This document shows, piece by piece, positions 8,971 to 18,004 of a stretch of 18,004 nucleotides of DNA. The stretch's first letter is position 1; every line of letters begins with the position of its first letter. Both the position numbers and the translations under genes were made by a program. Source of the stretch: Periconia sp. R9002 (Eukaryota; Ascomycota; Dothideomycetes; Pleosporales; Periconiaceae); NCBI GenBank assembly GCA_023627715.1, contig JAMAHW010000200.1, positions 1 to 18,004 of the forward strand, read 5' to 3'. The notes beneath the pieces were generated by a model that was not told the DNA's origin, searched no databases, and saw nothing but the letters and a program-made list of their open reading frames with translations.

Positions 8971-9406
8971 ACTGCAGTTGTTTTAGAGTTATCTTTTCTT
9001 TTCTAAGCTCAGAGCCTTTTAATATGTTCACATACAGGCCCAATCGCAGTATGGTTGAAGGGCTTTCCTTGGTCGCTTGCGTATCGCCTATGGAGTTCTA
9101 GACTCTTTCATCTCTTCCGATGCATACCCAATCAGGGAAAGCACCGAAACTAAAACCTGCCAATCAGAGCTTCTTGTGCTAATTGAGGTTTATTTCAGGT
9201 TTTGCCAACGCACCCCGATTGGACTCTTAAACGCCTTTAACGTTAATTATGTGTTTCGATTCTTCTGGAACGGTCTCTGCGCAGAATATAGTGATATATA
9301 TAGAAAGCTGGGATCGAGATATCATCACTAACATAGGTTCTCAGTTCCTGTTTTGGAGGAGTCTTGAGGTCGAGTTGAAGCCGAATCAACAATACTCGAA
9401 GAGCCA
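8971..9406. other. Intergenic upstream of the second SAM relic
   Basis: AT-richer DNA with two overlapping short open frames (9077-9331 and 9249-9446) and no recognisable domain. The second contains protein-like VIYIESWDRDIITNIG and runs into the first codons of the SAM relic in another frame. It may be a remnant, but nothing identifies it. Confidence 0.3.
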
Positions 9407-10720
9407 ATGGAATGGGAAACTACGGAGCACAACAACGTGCACCTAAGGTCGCTAAATGGCCAAGCATCCGCAACCGAAATGGGCATTCTCTACAGCATGC
9501 TCGTGTCCTTTGGCCTCCAATCCTATTTCCTCCCGCTCGTCGACGCTGGCTTCGACAGCTGGCGCAGTGTATGCCATATAACCGAATCCGACCTCGAGAG
9601 GCTAGGTTTCAAGCTTGGACACCGGCGCCTCCTACAACGCAGAATTGCCGACTCACAGGGTTATCCCAAGTCAGAACCTCTTCCAACCACAATAACGACG
9701 TAATCTCCAGCTTCTTACTCTGTTATAGAACCTTGGTCAGGGGGGTAGCCGAGAAGCGAAGGATACGTTCCAAGTTAAAGCATATACAAGATGACGCAGA
9801 AATGGGCATTGTAGCGATGTGCAAACCGAATGGTAGGCCATCAGAGCGCTCCCAATGCTTCGCGATCTACGTCTTCGGCGGCTGTGGAAAGACAGCCTTC
9901 GCTCTGGAATCGGCTTATCATATGAGGAAGCGGCTCCCTACATGTACCGTTCCTGGGACCCAACAGTCAGTCAGGAATGTTTCGAAAACGTGCTAAGTGA
10001 TAGGGATGTTTGCGCATACCAGGCATGGCGGATGAGAACGCTGATGTCAAGAAACTTTTCAAGATAAGACTGAGCAACGAGGGCTTCGGACAATGGTTGA
10101 AGAATTTCGACAATGCGGAACACGACAGCGTGCTATGTTGAGCTGTTCAAGGAAAAGCGGTCCGAATCGTTTGATCAATTACCTTCCACAGATTCACAAA
10201 GATTCATAACATTTACTAGCCGGGCTAGGTCGGCTAAACAACGTCATACCGCTAGGCAAAATTGAGGAAAGCAGAGGAAGAAGACTTGGCAGAGCATCAC
10301 CGCGCGCTTGAGCATGGCAATATATTAGCGAGTTTCTCGACATGCTCGCGTGCCTCACTCTTCCCATCATTCAATCAGTTGCCTTGCATTGATATGAACC
10401 GCATCACCCTCTCCGACTATGTTTCCCTTTACAGCGCCGAGGGAGACGCTTTCGATCTCTCAGTAAAGGGTTTGAAGGCCTGCAGTAGATATTGGGTTAC
10501 GATACAGTCGCTACAGCGCGGTATGTTTCGTTCAGGCAGATTCAGAACGAATAGAGAAGGCAGGTATTGGGAAAGAAGCATCCAAACGCATTGACGAGCT
10601 AGCACTGAGCGACCAAACGGAGTAAACCGAGGGAGAAGATGCACGAAGAGACGTTGGCAGGGAAAAGAAGGTGCTAGGAAAAGACCACCCAGGCACGAAA
10701 GCACCTTTCCTTTAGTTATA
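9407..10720 (+). pseudogene. Decayed NLR-type receptor, copy 2: SAM, NB-ARC and TPR remnants in collinear order
   Basis: A SAM domain follows ATG 9479 (an in-frame ATG also at 9407), with LERLGFKLGHRRLLQRRIAD; its frame stops at 9701-9703. In another frame comes the P-loop VFGGCGKTAFALESAYHMRK (9871-9930). The first Gly of the Walker A motif is Val, while GKT is kept. Then, in changing frames: IPGMADENADVKKLFKIRLS and EGFGQWLKNFDNAEHDSVL (10016-10135; Walker B region), TFTSRARSAK (near 10210), NNVIPLGKIE (near 10245), FLDMLACLTLPIIQSVA (about 10330-10385; the GLPL-like region), ITLSDYVSLYSAEGDAF (about 10400-10455), ATARYVSFRQIQ (about 10506-10546), and a TPR unit MHEETLAG / EKKVLGKDHPGT (10639-10697). 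The order matches fungal NB-ARC/TPR receptors, which sense non-self or stress and trigger cell death. Frame changes every 100-200 bp make it non-functional. The motifs were recognised from memory of the family. Confidence 0.85.
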
Positions 10721-10729
10721 TGCATATCT

Positions 10730-11176
10730 TTGAAGCCGTCATGACTGAAGCCTGCTTGGAACGCTGTGCAGATACGTGCTGAGAGTTAAGAGGGGAATTG
10801 CGCATCACACATGGGTATCATTACATTCCCTCATCCCATATCAACACCATGAAGTCGCTGCTTGGCCCATCTGTCCAAACCTTTATGCCCGACAGGCTTT
10901 ACCTAATACTTATCTGCGCCTGCTTGATCTGCATCTGCTCGATGACTAGAACCATCTTTGTGATGTTCTTCGTCAATTCTACCAAGCCATCAATCAAGCG
11001 ACCAATGCTCAGTTTTCACGCGCACGGCGTGTCCTATGCCCTTTTCTGGTTTTAAATTATTAATTCAAATCGAGTGGCTAAACAGGGCACCTATACAGTT
11101 GTTTCTAACGAATAGTACTATCAGATTATCCTCCATACATATCAAGATTCATATACGAGTTTAATGAATAGGACAT
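10730..11176. other. Gene-poor stretch after receptor relic 2
   Basis: No gene is supported. A hydrophobic open frame (10798-11055, first codon TTG) encodes LILICACLICICS, but another frame of the same DNA reads as a plausible degenerate coding strand (FYQAINQATNAQFSRARRVL, near 10975-11035, broken by a TAG). The stretch may be further decayed gene sequence. Confidence 0.3.
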
Positions 11177-11899
11177 TCATTCTCCAAATACCCATATGCA
11201 TACTTTCGCTGTTTTATCTTCCCAGTCAGGTGCTCTTGGACCTAACATCCAATCCTCCATGGCCAGCCACCGGCTCCACTTTGTTTCGGCACTCTCGATC
11301 TCGTGGATGTGAATGTTCTGTAGTGGAATCACGGATGGCATCGACTCATGCGGTGATATGTCGTACAGATACTTCACTTGAGACCATTCTGTGCTCTTTG
11401 CCACGAACATGTAGTTACAACGCTCGTTTTCGTGGATTGGCCCGATACCTTCCTTCCAGTCGTCGCCAAAAAAGCCATGCATAATCCCTTCCTTGTCCAT
11501 TCCGGTGATCACCAGTCGCTGGATGTACGGTACGAGAGACACCCATGCAGGAGTAGGCTGGCTTTGAGGGTTCTCCATTGGATATGACCTTTTGAAGGGT
11601 AGGTTGGAGGCCATGGGCCCAACTGAGTGTGTGAGAGACACCGTTCCGTGTGCGACAGGCGCAGCTATCCATTGACAAGGTAGGCGGATGTTCATGAGCG
11701 CAGCGACAGCTTGAACGACGCTGTCGTATTGGGCGTGGCGGAGAAAGTACCGTTGGCAGCTCTGGTATGCGGGGTACCACTCGAAAATATCCAACTGCAG
11801 CATGTCGGATGCATTAACGCCAGGAGTAGCCGGCACCCCAGGTGAATTGAAAGTGTTGCGCCATGCAGGTTTTTTTGATGCGGAGCTGAAACTGGACAT
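11177..11899 (-). CDS. Conserved fungal protein of unknown function (240 aa)
   Basis: Single-exon frame. The open frame extends to 11938 but starts there with GTG; the first ATG is at 11899-11897, giving 240 aa and a TGA stop at 11179-11177. I believe it belongs to a widespread uncharacterised fungal family marked by AAxMNIRLPCQ (66-76), WVSLVPYIQRLVITGMD (119-135), HGFFGDDW (141-148), NERCNYMFVAKS (158-169) and an IESAETKW..WLAMEDWMLG block (201-220), all visible here. It is Trp/Tyr-rich, has no signal peptide or membrane segment, and has no known catalytic motif, so it is probably a soluble globular protein. The stretch of about 40 Ser/Pro/Gln-rich residues (77-117) looks like a disordered insert. 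It is unbroken and flanked by gene-poor DNA. No function should be assigned. Confidence 0.7.
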   Translation of the reverse strand: MSSFSSASKKPAWRNTFNSPGVPATPGVNASDMLQLDIFEWYPAYQSCQRYFLRHAQYDSVVQAVAALMNIRLPCQWIAAPVAHGTVSLTHSVGPMASNLPFKRSYPMENPQSQPTPAWVSLVPYIQRLVITGMDKEGIMHGFFGDDWKEGIGPIHENERCNYMFVAKSTEWSQVKYLYDISPHESMPSVIPLQNIHIHEIESAETKWSRWLAMEDWMLGPRAPDWEDKTAKVCIWVFGE

Positions 11900-12250
11900 T
11901 GCGCAGAAAGGACAGGATCGAGCAAATGTCGTCAACACGTGGCTGCTGCCAAAATGCCGACTGGTCGTTTAGTGTGAGAATGGATGATTTCATGAACGAT
12001 AAGCTTTGTGCGCTTTGAAAATATTCAGAAAGCAGTGGCAGTTGCCGGCTATAGTGTCTGACGAAGACGAGGTCGATGGCTACGCCTAGCTAGCTATATA
12101 GGCTTGCAATGTCTCTAGGATGACTATCGCTTTGTACACTTCCCTACGGATATTCAATGGCAGCCCGAAAAAGGGTCACTTCGTTCCAAACAATGGCTAC
12201 TGACGTGTTGGGATCAGCAAGCCACAGCTGTGCATCTCTTGGTTTACGAG
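11900..12250. other. Upstream region of the 240-aa gene, no other gene seen
   Basis: No long open frame with recognisable content on either strand. A tandem GCTAGCTAGCTATATA at about 12085-12100 is a simple palindromic stretch. Promoter elements of the minus-strand gene should lie here but cannot be defined. Confidence 0.35.
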
Positions 12251-12523
12251 CTACTCGGTAATCGTCCCAATAGCAGCTGATGGGCCACTACTTGGATGCT
12301 GCATTGTTTTTTCCTTTGTGTTGGCTCTCAAACGATGCGAGTGTAGCTTGCATGCGCAATCGTTCAGTCCGTTAAAAGCATAGACTTCCTGAGCAATTGC
12401 AGTCAGCGAATATCGTTGTTCGATAGCGATGGCTCGTGTAAAGTCGATAGCGTGATCCGCCACCAATTTCTGGCTACAACAGCCATGCATTTTGTACCAA
12501 TCAATCCTGTCCCCGCAGAGCAT
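12251..12523 (-). CDS. Short unassigned ORF (90 aa), doubtful
   Basis: This frame starts with ATG at 12523 and encodes a Cys/His-containing peptide (DRIDWYKMHGCCSQKLVADH, then a helix-like AIDFTRAIAIEQRYSLTAIA). No known motif, signal peptide or membrane segment was recognised. It could be an exon of a decayed gene, or chance. It is kept because its internal composition is more protein-like than that of neighbouring frames. Confidence 0.2.
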   Translation of the reverse strand: MLCGDRIDWYKMHGCCSQKLVADHAIDFTRAIAIEQRYSLTAIAQEVYAFNGLNDCACKLHSHRLRANTKEKTMQHPSSGPSAAIGTITE

Positions 12524-13273
12524 TACTGGTATAATAATACTGTACGAAGAACTCTATTTTAGGCAGGTAATAAAACTCAACATCAACCTTTAAACGAAAC
12601 CCTTGCGTTTCATTGGCGTATGGCTATGCTTCCGATTCGGCCACCAATGCGCAACCCTGTGATATCGCGAAATCTTTCCTGCGCGGAGATCTCGAAGCCG
12701 CGGAAAAGGCTCCCATGGAAGATGCCGCGCTGCACTTGGGCATTTGCAGCGGCTTGCTGTTGTGACATTGCGCGTCCATGGATGGCCAGCAACGCCAGCA
12801 ACACAGACGATGATCGTCAATGTTCAATAGAAGGAGACGGCTCTGGTGTGATGTACCCGCCTGCCTGGTCGGCGACGTCTCAGTGCTGTATAGATACACT
12901 GCAGCTGTGTACTGTTTTTGTGGATTTGGCATTACGGATAATCACTATACAGTAACGCGCAGGCTCGGTAAGTACAGTGGCGCTGCTGGCGGCATTCTTC
13001 ACGACCCACAAACTCCACCGCCGCAGCCCGGCACAGCTGTGCAGCGCAGTTTTAGCATTGCTCGTCCGACGAGTAGGCCCCCCACGGTCTTTACGACCAG
13101 GCTTTAGACGTGGCTCGGCCGTTATGCGACAGACAAAAGCATCAGCACCTAACAGACTGAGAGATTATCAACAACGGTACTCATCGTCCGGGCGACCTTG
13201 CCCACGACGTCTTCTCGATTCTCCAAGAGCAGACCATCGTCTTAGAAGCGCCGGTCGAAAGAGGAGAGCTCAC
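12524..13273. other. GC-richer gene-poor stretch
   Basis: Several overlapping open frames exist on both strands between 12590 and 13330 (for example 12620-12955 plus and 12624-12932 minus). Three frames being open at once is explained by GC-rich composition, and none shows a domain. No RNA gene or repeat was seen. Confidence 0.4.
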
Positions 13274-13507
13274 CTTCATGAAGCACTGTCGCTCTTGGAC
13301 GTAAAAGCTTCTCAACGCTGGCATAGGAGCTAGGGGTATGCTTTGGAAGCCATGCAAAGAAGTTTCGCCCAACCAGCTCCTCTCAATATCTTGTTCTGAA
13401 GGAGGAATCCGGGTTTGCGGGGTGTCGCAGCAAGCGTTCACAATGTCGCGCTCGTTTAATGCCGCCGTCTTCGCGAAAAACAGCTTGCCAAGGAATTGGA
13501 ACAGCTC
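13274..13507 (-). CDS. Candidate internal exon of an unidentified gene
   Basis: A 78-codon block lies between an acceptor-like TTTCCTAG (ending at 13508) and a donor-like GTGAGC (from 13273), both compatible with phase 0. The peptide (KTAALNERDIVNACCDT, then SWLGETSLHGFQSIPLAPMP) looks more coding than the other frames over the same DNA. No flanking exon in the right phase could be fixed and no family was recognised, so it may be a remnant. Confidence 0.25.
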
Positions 13508-13996
13508 CTAGGAAACAATATGTGAGTCCAGTATTGGGACCCGCCTCAACACGCGTAGGTGGAACTCGGCGCGCTGTCCGCATCATTATTTCTTCCATCT
13601 CTACTATGTTTCACGAAGCTGGCCGTAATGCTAGCCGTAATTCTGGCAGGAATGATTGGCTAACTTCCGGTCCCAACCAACGGCTATCCCCTCGTTGCCG
13701 CTTCCTATCGAGCCTCTCGAATGTTCCTCGTCTGAGAGCCAGCGCAAATGCAAACATCATCACCTGCCGTCATCCCGCCGAAAGCGCCCACAGCTCATTT
13801 CACCTTCGCACTGTGCCTGCTTCCTACGTGCTGTAGGTACGCCATTCGAAACCAATAATACTGTCTCGGCAGTTTCTATGGCCTCCGAAACATCTGCTCC
13901 CTCTTCCACCTCTACCGTCGCAAGCTTGAGCCATCGCACGATTCTGAAGTCGGCGCCTTCGTGCTACAAACAATGGCCAAGTCCCACGTGGAGGTA

Positions 13997-16868
13997 TCAT
14001 CGCTTGATTGCATATGCTGCGGATTGCTCGCCTTCTTCGTACATCCTAGCTCTGTCTACCGGGCTGTTAACTTCACTTCCACCACTAGCCGTCGCGGCTG
14101 AACTGCCCGTACGGAGTGCATAGGCAACTCCATCGCTGATTGCAGCATCCTGTTTGCAATCCGAATAGCGGCCCCTAGATCCACTTTGTAGACTTTAGTG
14201 AGCGGATCGGTTGAGTTGTCGCTCTTTTTCCCTAGACTCAACTTCAGAATCTATGGCCCCATCTTGATCACTCAGAAGACGTATCGGATTCAAGATCAGA
14301 ATCTACATCCCCAGATGAAGTGGTGTCAAATGCAAAGAATGATGCTGGAGGAGGCGTTGAGCTTGGTAGCGATTTGCGAGAGGTGGATAGCGTCTCCCTA
14401 AATACCCATTGATGTCGTAGAGGAGAAGCTTCGGCTTCTGGAGACAAGCCCTCGTTGAGCGCGCTTAGAATCCTTTGGGAATACAGCCTCGGTTTGCGTC
14501 GTGCAGGCCTTAGGTAAGATGGAGTGATTTGTACGCGTGAACGACGAACATGAATGGTGAAGTTATCCTCTAGACGAACTCCGCCAAGACCAGAGGCTTC
14601 GAAATCCATAGTGCTCAAGGTCTCTGTACCATTGTCATTCTCCAGTGCATCGAGGGAAAAGTCGATGTCTTCACCGCTCGAGAAGTCTTGCTGACTTTCC
14701 GTAGAATCAATATCCATCCAAGGCGAACCTAACGGCCCCCGCAGTTCTCCAATATCAGATACGGGGCTACGCATGAAATGTTGTTGTGAGATAGGAGCTC
14801 CTAACACAGAGTTTGTAACGCTCGTATAAGGTCTAGGTATGGGGTTGGAACAGCCATGGCGGTCACCAGTCAAATCCGTACAAAACTTTGCTTTGCTGTA
14901 AAAGATCATAGGGCTGTCGCAGCATCTTTTTGCAGAGCTTCGCAACGCTGAACCTCCAAACTCGGAAAAGGCACCATCATGCAGAGCCTGATTAGGCCAG
15001 TTGCTCGACGAGTCCGTGGAAAAACCGTAAAGATCATTCTCGTTGTCTAGATCTTTTCTGTGGGAGAATAGAGGTATATAAGTATACTTGTTCTGATACT
15101 GTTCATTCTGTGTACAATTGTTTCGTTCTAATTGTCGTCTAGACTCGGTTTTCCATTCAATGTTACTGTCCAGCTTTATTTCGAGGTGGTTAGCAGACGA
15201 CTCGTTGTGTCTGCAGATGTCATAAGGGAGATGCTTTCCTTGGTCGTTGGATGAGCTGTTGCCGCCACTTGTAGTGACTTCTCGGCTGCCTCTCCAGCGA
15301 ACTTTCTGTCCATCATGCGAAAGCTCAAACTTAGAACTATACTCAATTATTGCGTCCTTTACGAAACCCGGGGTAACATTAACTGTGTGAAGCTGCGCCA
15401 TATTACAAAGCAGGTTGAGATATAACCATTCACGATCATCTTGCGGCGATCTAGCTGAGATCATGTCGGGCGGGGAGAAACCGAGATGCCGAATGTATTC
15501 CAAGTTTTTGGCTGGCCCTTCTGTTTGGTGCAGATCTAGATCTAATGGTCTTGTCGGACGTTGATTGGGGGACTCGGAGCCTGCAAATCCGTGTTCGTCA
15601 ATGTGCGGGGTCGGGTAGGATCTCTTCGATAAATCATTCTGTACAGTAACATTCTCTTCGTCGGCCCGTGCTGTTATTATGCGTGCTTCACGGTTGCCTT
15701 CGGGCTTGGAGCACTGGCCTGCAGCTTCTCGCATACGGCGATCGTCCAAGGCGGCTAGCTGGGCAACCTCTTCTTGCTGCATGGGCTGCAGCTGGCTCCC
15801 GGGCGCTGACTGTTCACCTGCAAAGATCTGTTCTAAACGACGCACTACCAATTTCTTTTTGGACTTTTCCGTCAGGGCAACTTGGTTCTGCGCAATCAAG
15901 TCCACGGGTATGTCGTCACGGTATGATTGTATGCTCTGTTGTTGCGGATTGTATTGTGTCTTGGTTATATGCCGACAGCTTCTATCATGGTCCGTTGCTT
16001 GACTCAACGGGGTGATGGTTGAGTTCCAACCACATGCCGACGTGGAGGCATAGCTAGACTCAGCGAAACGAGAACCACGAGGAGAGGTGTCCCTCCGAGG
16101 GTCACATGGTGGTGGGTGTGACGAAACAACGGGGTAGTCGGCGTTCGGACCTCTCTCGATATCTGCAACAAACTTTTGGAGAACTTCCACTAGCTCCCTC
16201 TTGTTGTGGCCAAGGAGACCATGAAAGCGTACCTCGAAGAGCTTCTCACCTTGCAGGTGATCATCATATAGCCTCTCGTATTTCTTCAACTGCTGCTTCA
16301 ATTTCTTATTCACAACAGTCAGATCATCGATGACGCTCCGAAACTCCTCCATGGTGCTGCTTTTAGCATTGGTACTGATGCCGGACATGCTAGGACGATA
16401 CGGCATAGAGACCTGTCTGTACGAATAGCCGCGCAGCACATAGTCGTCCTGAAGGATATGGCATAAGGATGAGTTGTGTAGAAAAGACAGTGGGCCATCT
16501 ATATCACTAGCTTAAGCGGGACCTCTCGATCACATCTTAGAATACTCACTATCAGCAAAAGAAGGATTGCTCTGTACTGCATTGTTGGTGCTCTCGAACC
16601 ATTTTCCGGCGTCGCTACTTTCTCTCGGGCTATACTTATCTTTATTGGGCTGAGCCTTGGGGGAAATGTATGGCGACTGGTGCATCTTGTCCTTTGCAGG
16701 AGCATTGGATGAGCTCGCTAACGTGGTCTGACTTTTGTAGACAGCTGGTTCCTTTGGGAAAATCGTGGAAGCTAGGGGTTCGTGGTAAAGAGATATAGAA
16801 TTGTGAGCAGGAGGATGGGCGGAGTGAGTTCTTTTGCGCGACAGTAAACCACTTGTGGAACTGTCCAT
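13997..16868 (-). CDS. frq: Frequency clock protein (FRQ)
   Basis: FRQ is the negative element of the fungal circadian oscillator: with FRH and casein kinase 1 it inhibits the White Collar complex. Exon 1 is 16868-16550, the intron 16549-16499 (GTGAGT...TAG), and exon 2 runs from 16498. Blocks typical of FRQ: SSDAGKWFESTNN (exon 1), the coiled-coil EFRSVIDDLTVVNKKLKQQL (about 158-177) and GEKLFEVRFHGL (190-201), KSKKKLVVRRLEQIFAGE (318-335) and YLNLLCNMAQLHTVNVTP (466-483), the last two in the regions where FRQ docks casein kinase 1, then NLEYIRHLGFSPP (438-450) and KVRWRGSRE. Exon 2 would stop at 14270-14268. Splicing 14271-14184 (GTGATC...CACTAAAG...AAAG) instead joins it in frame to 14183-13997, which carries TGSSAATASGG, resembling the FRQ tail. 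That model gives 910 aa, against 989 in Neurospora. The start follows the first ATG. The last intron is inferred. Confidence 0.9.
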
Positions 16869-17790
16869 ATTGACCGTGATGTTTAGTGATTGTTTAACTG
16901 AGCAACAGTAAAATCATGCTGTGCGTTCTTATGGACATATCCTCGGCTGGGTGGCGTAGGAGATGGCCGTCAGGTAAAGCCGCGCTTCGGGTAGGTGTGC
17001 CGAAAATGAACTTTGAGCTGTATCTTCCCGGTACAGCACCGAACAGGTTCATGCGCCGGCGTATAGGCCTGTCTTACAGCGGACACCAAGCTGTTTCTGC
17101 AGAGCAAGAGGGCCACAGAGGTGAAGTGGGAGTCAGACATAGCACCGCAACAGCAGGCATAAGAGCAGAGAGGCCCATGAGTAGACAGGAATTGAGGCGT
17201 AGGCTCCGACCTCCGGATATAAAGTAGGCTCCACAAATTAGATATTTAACGTTAAGTTGCGTTTGTAAGCCCGAGACAGAGATATTATTGGCAAGCTTGT
17301 AACAATCCGGAGTTGTCACTTACTGTCATCGACGATTCTGCACGACCCCGGTTCACCTCATTTGGTGCTAGAGCAATCGGCGATCGTGACTGCAAGGCGC
17401 TCCGCCGCCGGCCAGAATCTGGTCTTTGTCCCTCCAGAGAATGTCAACCTGTAGCCTTCTTCCGGTGCAATACGAGGAAAACTGGCTTATCTTTGCAGGC
17501 GTTGCATAGGGTCAAAGGCTTGGTAGGCCGTCTCTTCCAACCTCTCCGCCTAGAAGAATCTGCAAAGAGTGTGAGTGATTGAAAATTCATCCCTAGAAAA
17601 ATAGGTACGTAAAGCTGATCACATACCACTCGGCCATATACCTGCCTGAGTTGCGACAAAGTAAAGCGTTTTCGACTACTGTACATCACCCCTAACGTAA
17701 CCCTAGGGAGAAGTAAAGAGGAGAATAACGGTGCGTGCGTGTGCGGGTATCTGCTCACATTTACGCAAGTCGCTAGGCAGGAAAACTCTT
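16869..17790. promoter_or_regulatory. Upstream region of frq, no firm gene
   Basis: About 0.9 kb between the frq start and the third SAM relic, which should hold the frq promoter and 5' UTR. A cluster of CGAT cores occurs at 17326-17333 and 17374-17386 (minus strand CGATCGCCGATT), loosely recalling White Collar light-response elements but not matching the published GATNC...CGATN form exactly. Open frames at 16916-17227 (+) and 17444-17758 (-) have no recognised domain. The latter contains YSSRKRFTLSQLRQVYGRV before a donor-like GTATGT and could be a small exon. Confidence 0.35.
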
Positions 17791-17999
17791 GTACAATGGT
17801 TCCAAGGAGGAATGCCTTTCCTACTCGCTAGCTTCCTCTGAAGCAGACGGTGGTGGCCAAGCTTGAAACCAAGATACGCTAGATCGTGTTCCTGTGCACT
17901 GGACAGAGCGGACCAGCTGAGGGTTCAATTTGTCTGTAGCGGATCGATGTATTGCCCCAAGCCGATGACTTGGAGGATACTACGTAAATGATCATCCAT
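17790..17999 (-). pseudogene. Decayed SAM-domain fragment, copy 3 of the receptor family
   Basis: Read on the minus strand from ATG 17999-17997 (MDDHLRSILQVIGLGQYIDP), the frame meets TGA at 17927-17925 and then continues in the same frame with SWSALSSAQEHDLAYLGF and KLGHHRLLQRKLASRKGIPP. Spacing from the start to LGFKLGH agrees with copies 1 and 2, and the TGA falls exactly where both have Gly, so a single nonsense change is likely. No NB-ARC homology follows before 17690, so the copy is truncated after the SAM domain. Having an internal stop, it is easily missed by ORF callers. The right window edge cuts the upstream flank. Confidence 0.8.
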
Positions 18000-18004
18000 G
18001 GGAA

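Noticed and set aside
10798..11055. Possible small membrane or secreted protein (LILICACLICIC)
   Set aside because: It starts at TTG, and another frame of the same DNA looks more like degenerate coding sequence; no support.
12590..13333. Overlapping ORFs of 64-118 aa on both strands
   Set aside because: Simultaneous open frames reflect GC-rich DNA; no domain, start context or splice pattern favours any one of them.
1..18004. CRISPR arrays, tRNA or rRNA genes, telomere repeats, complete transposons
   Set aside because: None was seen by eye; no spaced repeats, cloverleaf-like segments, TTAGGG runs, terminal inverted repeats or LTR pairs were recognised.

Overview
The window looks like nuclear DNA of a filamentous ascomycete, most likely a Dothideomycete (Pleosporales-like). 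The evidence is short GT-AG introns of about 50-90 nt, Zn2Cys6 regulators with an intron inside the zinc cluster, a FREQUENCY clock gene (a family typical of Sordariomycetes, Leotiomycetes and Dothideomycetes, largely missing from Aspergillus and relatives), and NB-ARC/TPR receptor relics of the kind common in such genomes. No bacterial, organellar or viral genes were recognised.

Layout, left to right. 1-228: 3' exon of an unidentified coiled-coil protein (+). 250-1439: broken SAM/NB-ARC receptor gene (-). 1540-2843: ATF/CREB-type bZIP factor (+) with a perfect CRE palindrome about 200 bp upstream. 3301-5939: Zn2Cys6 transcription factor (-), five exons, with one apparent single-base frame break. 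5940-6394: divergent promoter. 6395-8296: a second, clearly paralogous Zn2Cys6 factor (+), with a frame break in an A6 run. 8668-8970: unassigned open frame. 9407-10720: second SAM/NB-ARC/TPR receptor relic (+), scattered over all three frames. 11177-11899: uncharacterised fungal protein of 240 aa (-). 12000-13990: gene-poor, with only weak candidate exons. 13997-16868: frequency (frq) homologue (-), best modelled with three exons and 910 aa. 16869-17790: frq upstream region. 17790-17999: third SAM relic (-), truncated, with one nonsense codon.

How it fits together. Three regulators (one bZIP, two Zn2Cys6) and the clock component frq sit among the remains of one receptor family. The three SAM relics share a 16-residue signature around LGFKLGHRR and the same spacing. 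In the 9.4-10.7 kb copy the order SAM, P-loop, Walker B, ARC, TPR is still collinear, so the ancestor was probably a fungal NLR with an N-terminal SAM domain. All three copies in this window are dead by frameshifts, stops and deletions, without an obvious RIP-like C-to-T pattern. The bZIP, frq and the 240-aa gene keep long open frames and look functional. The two zinc-cluster genes are each one base from intact at the visible lesion, so sequencing error and recent pseudogenisation cannot be told apart from the sequence alone.
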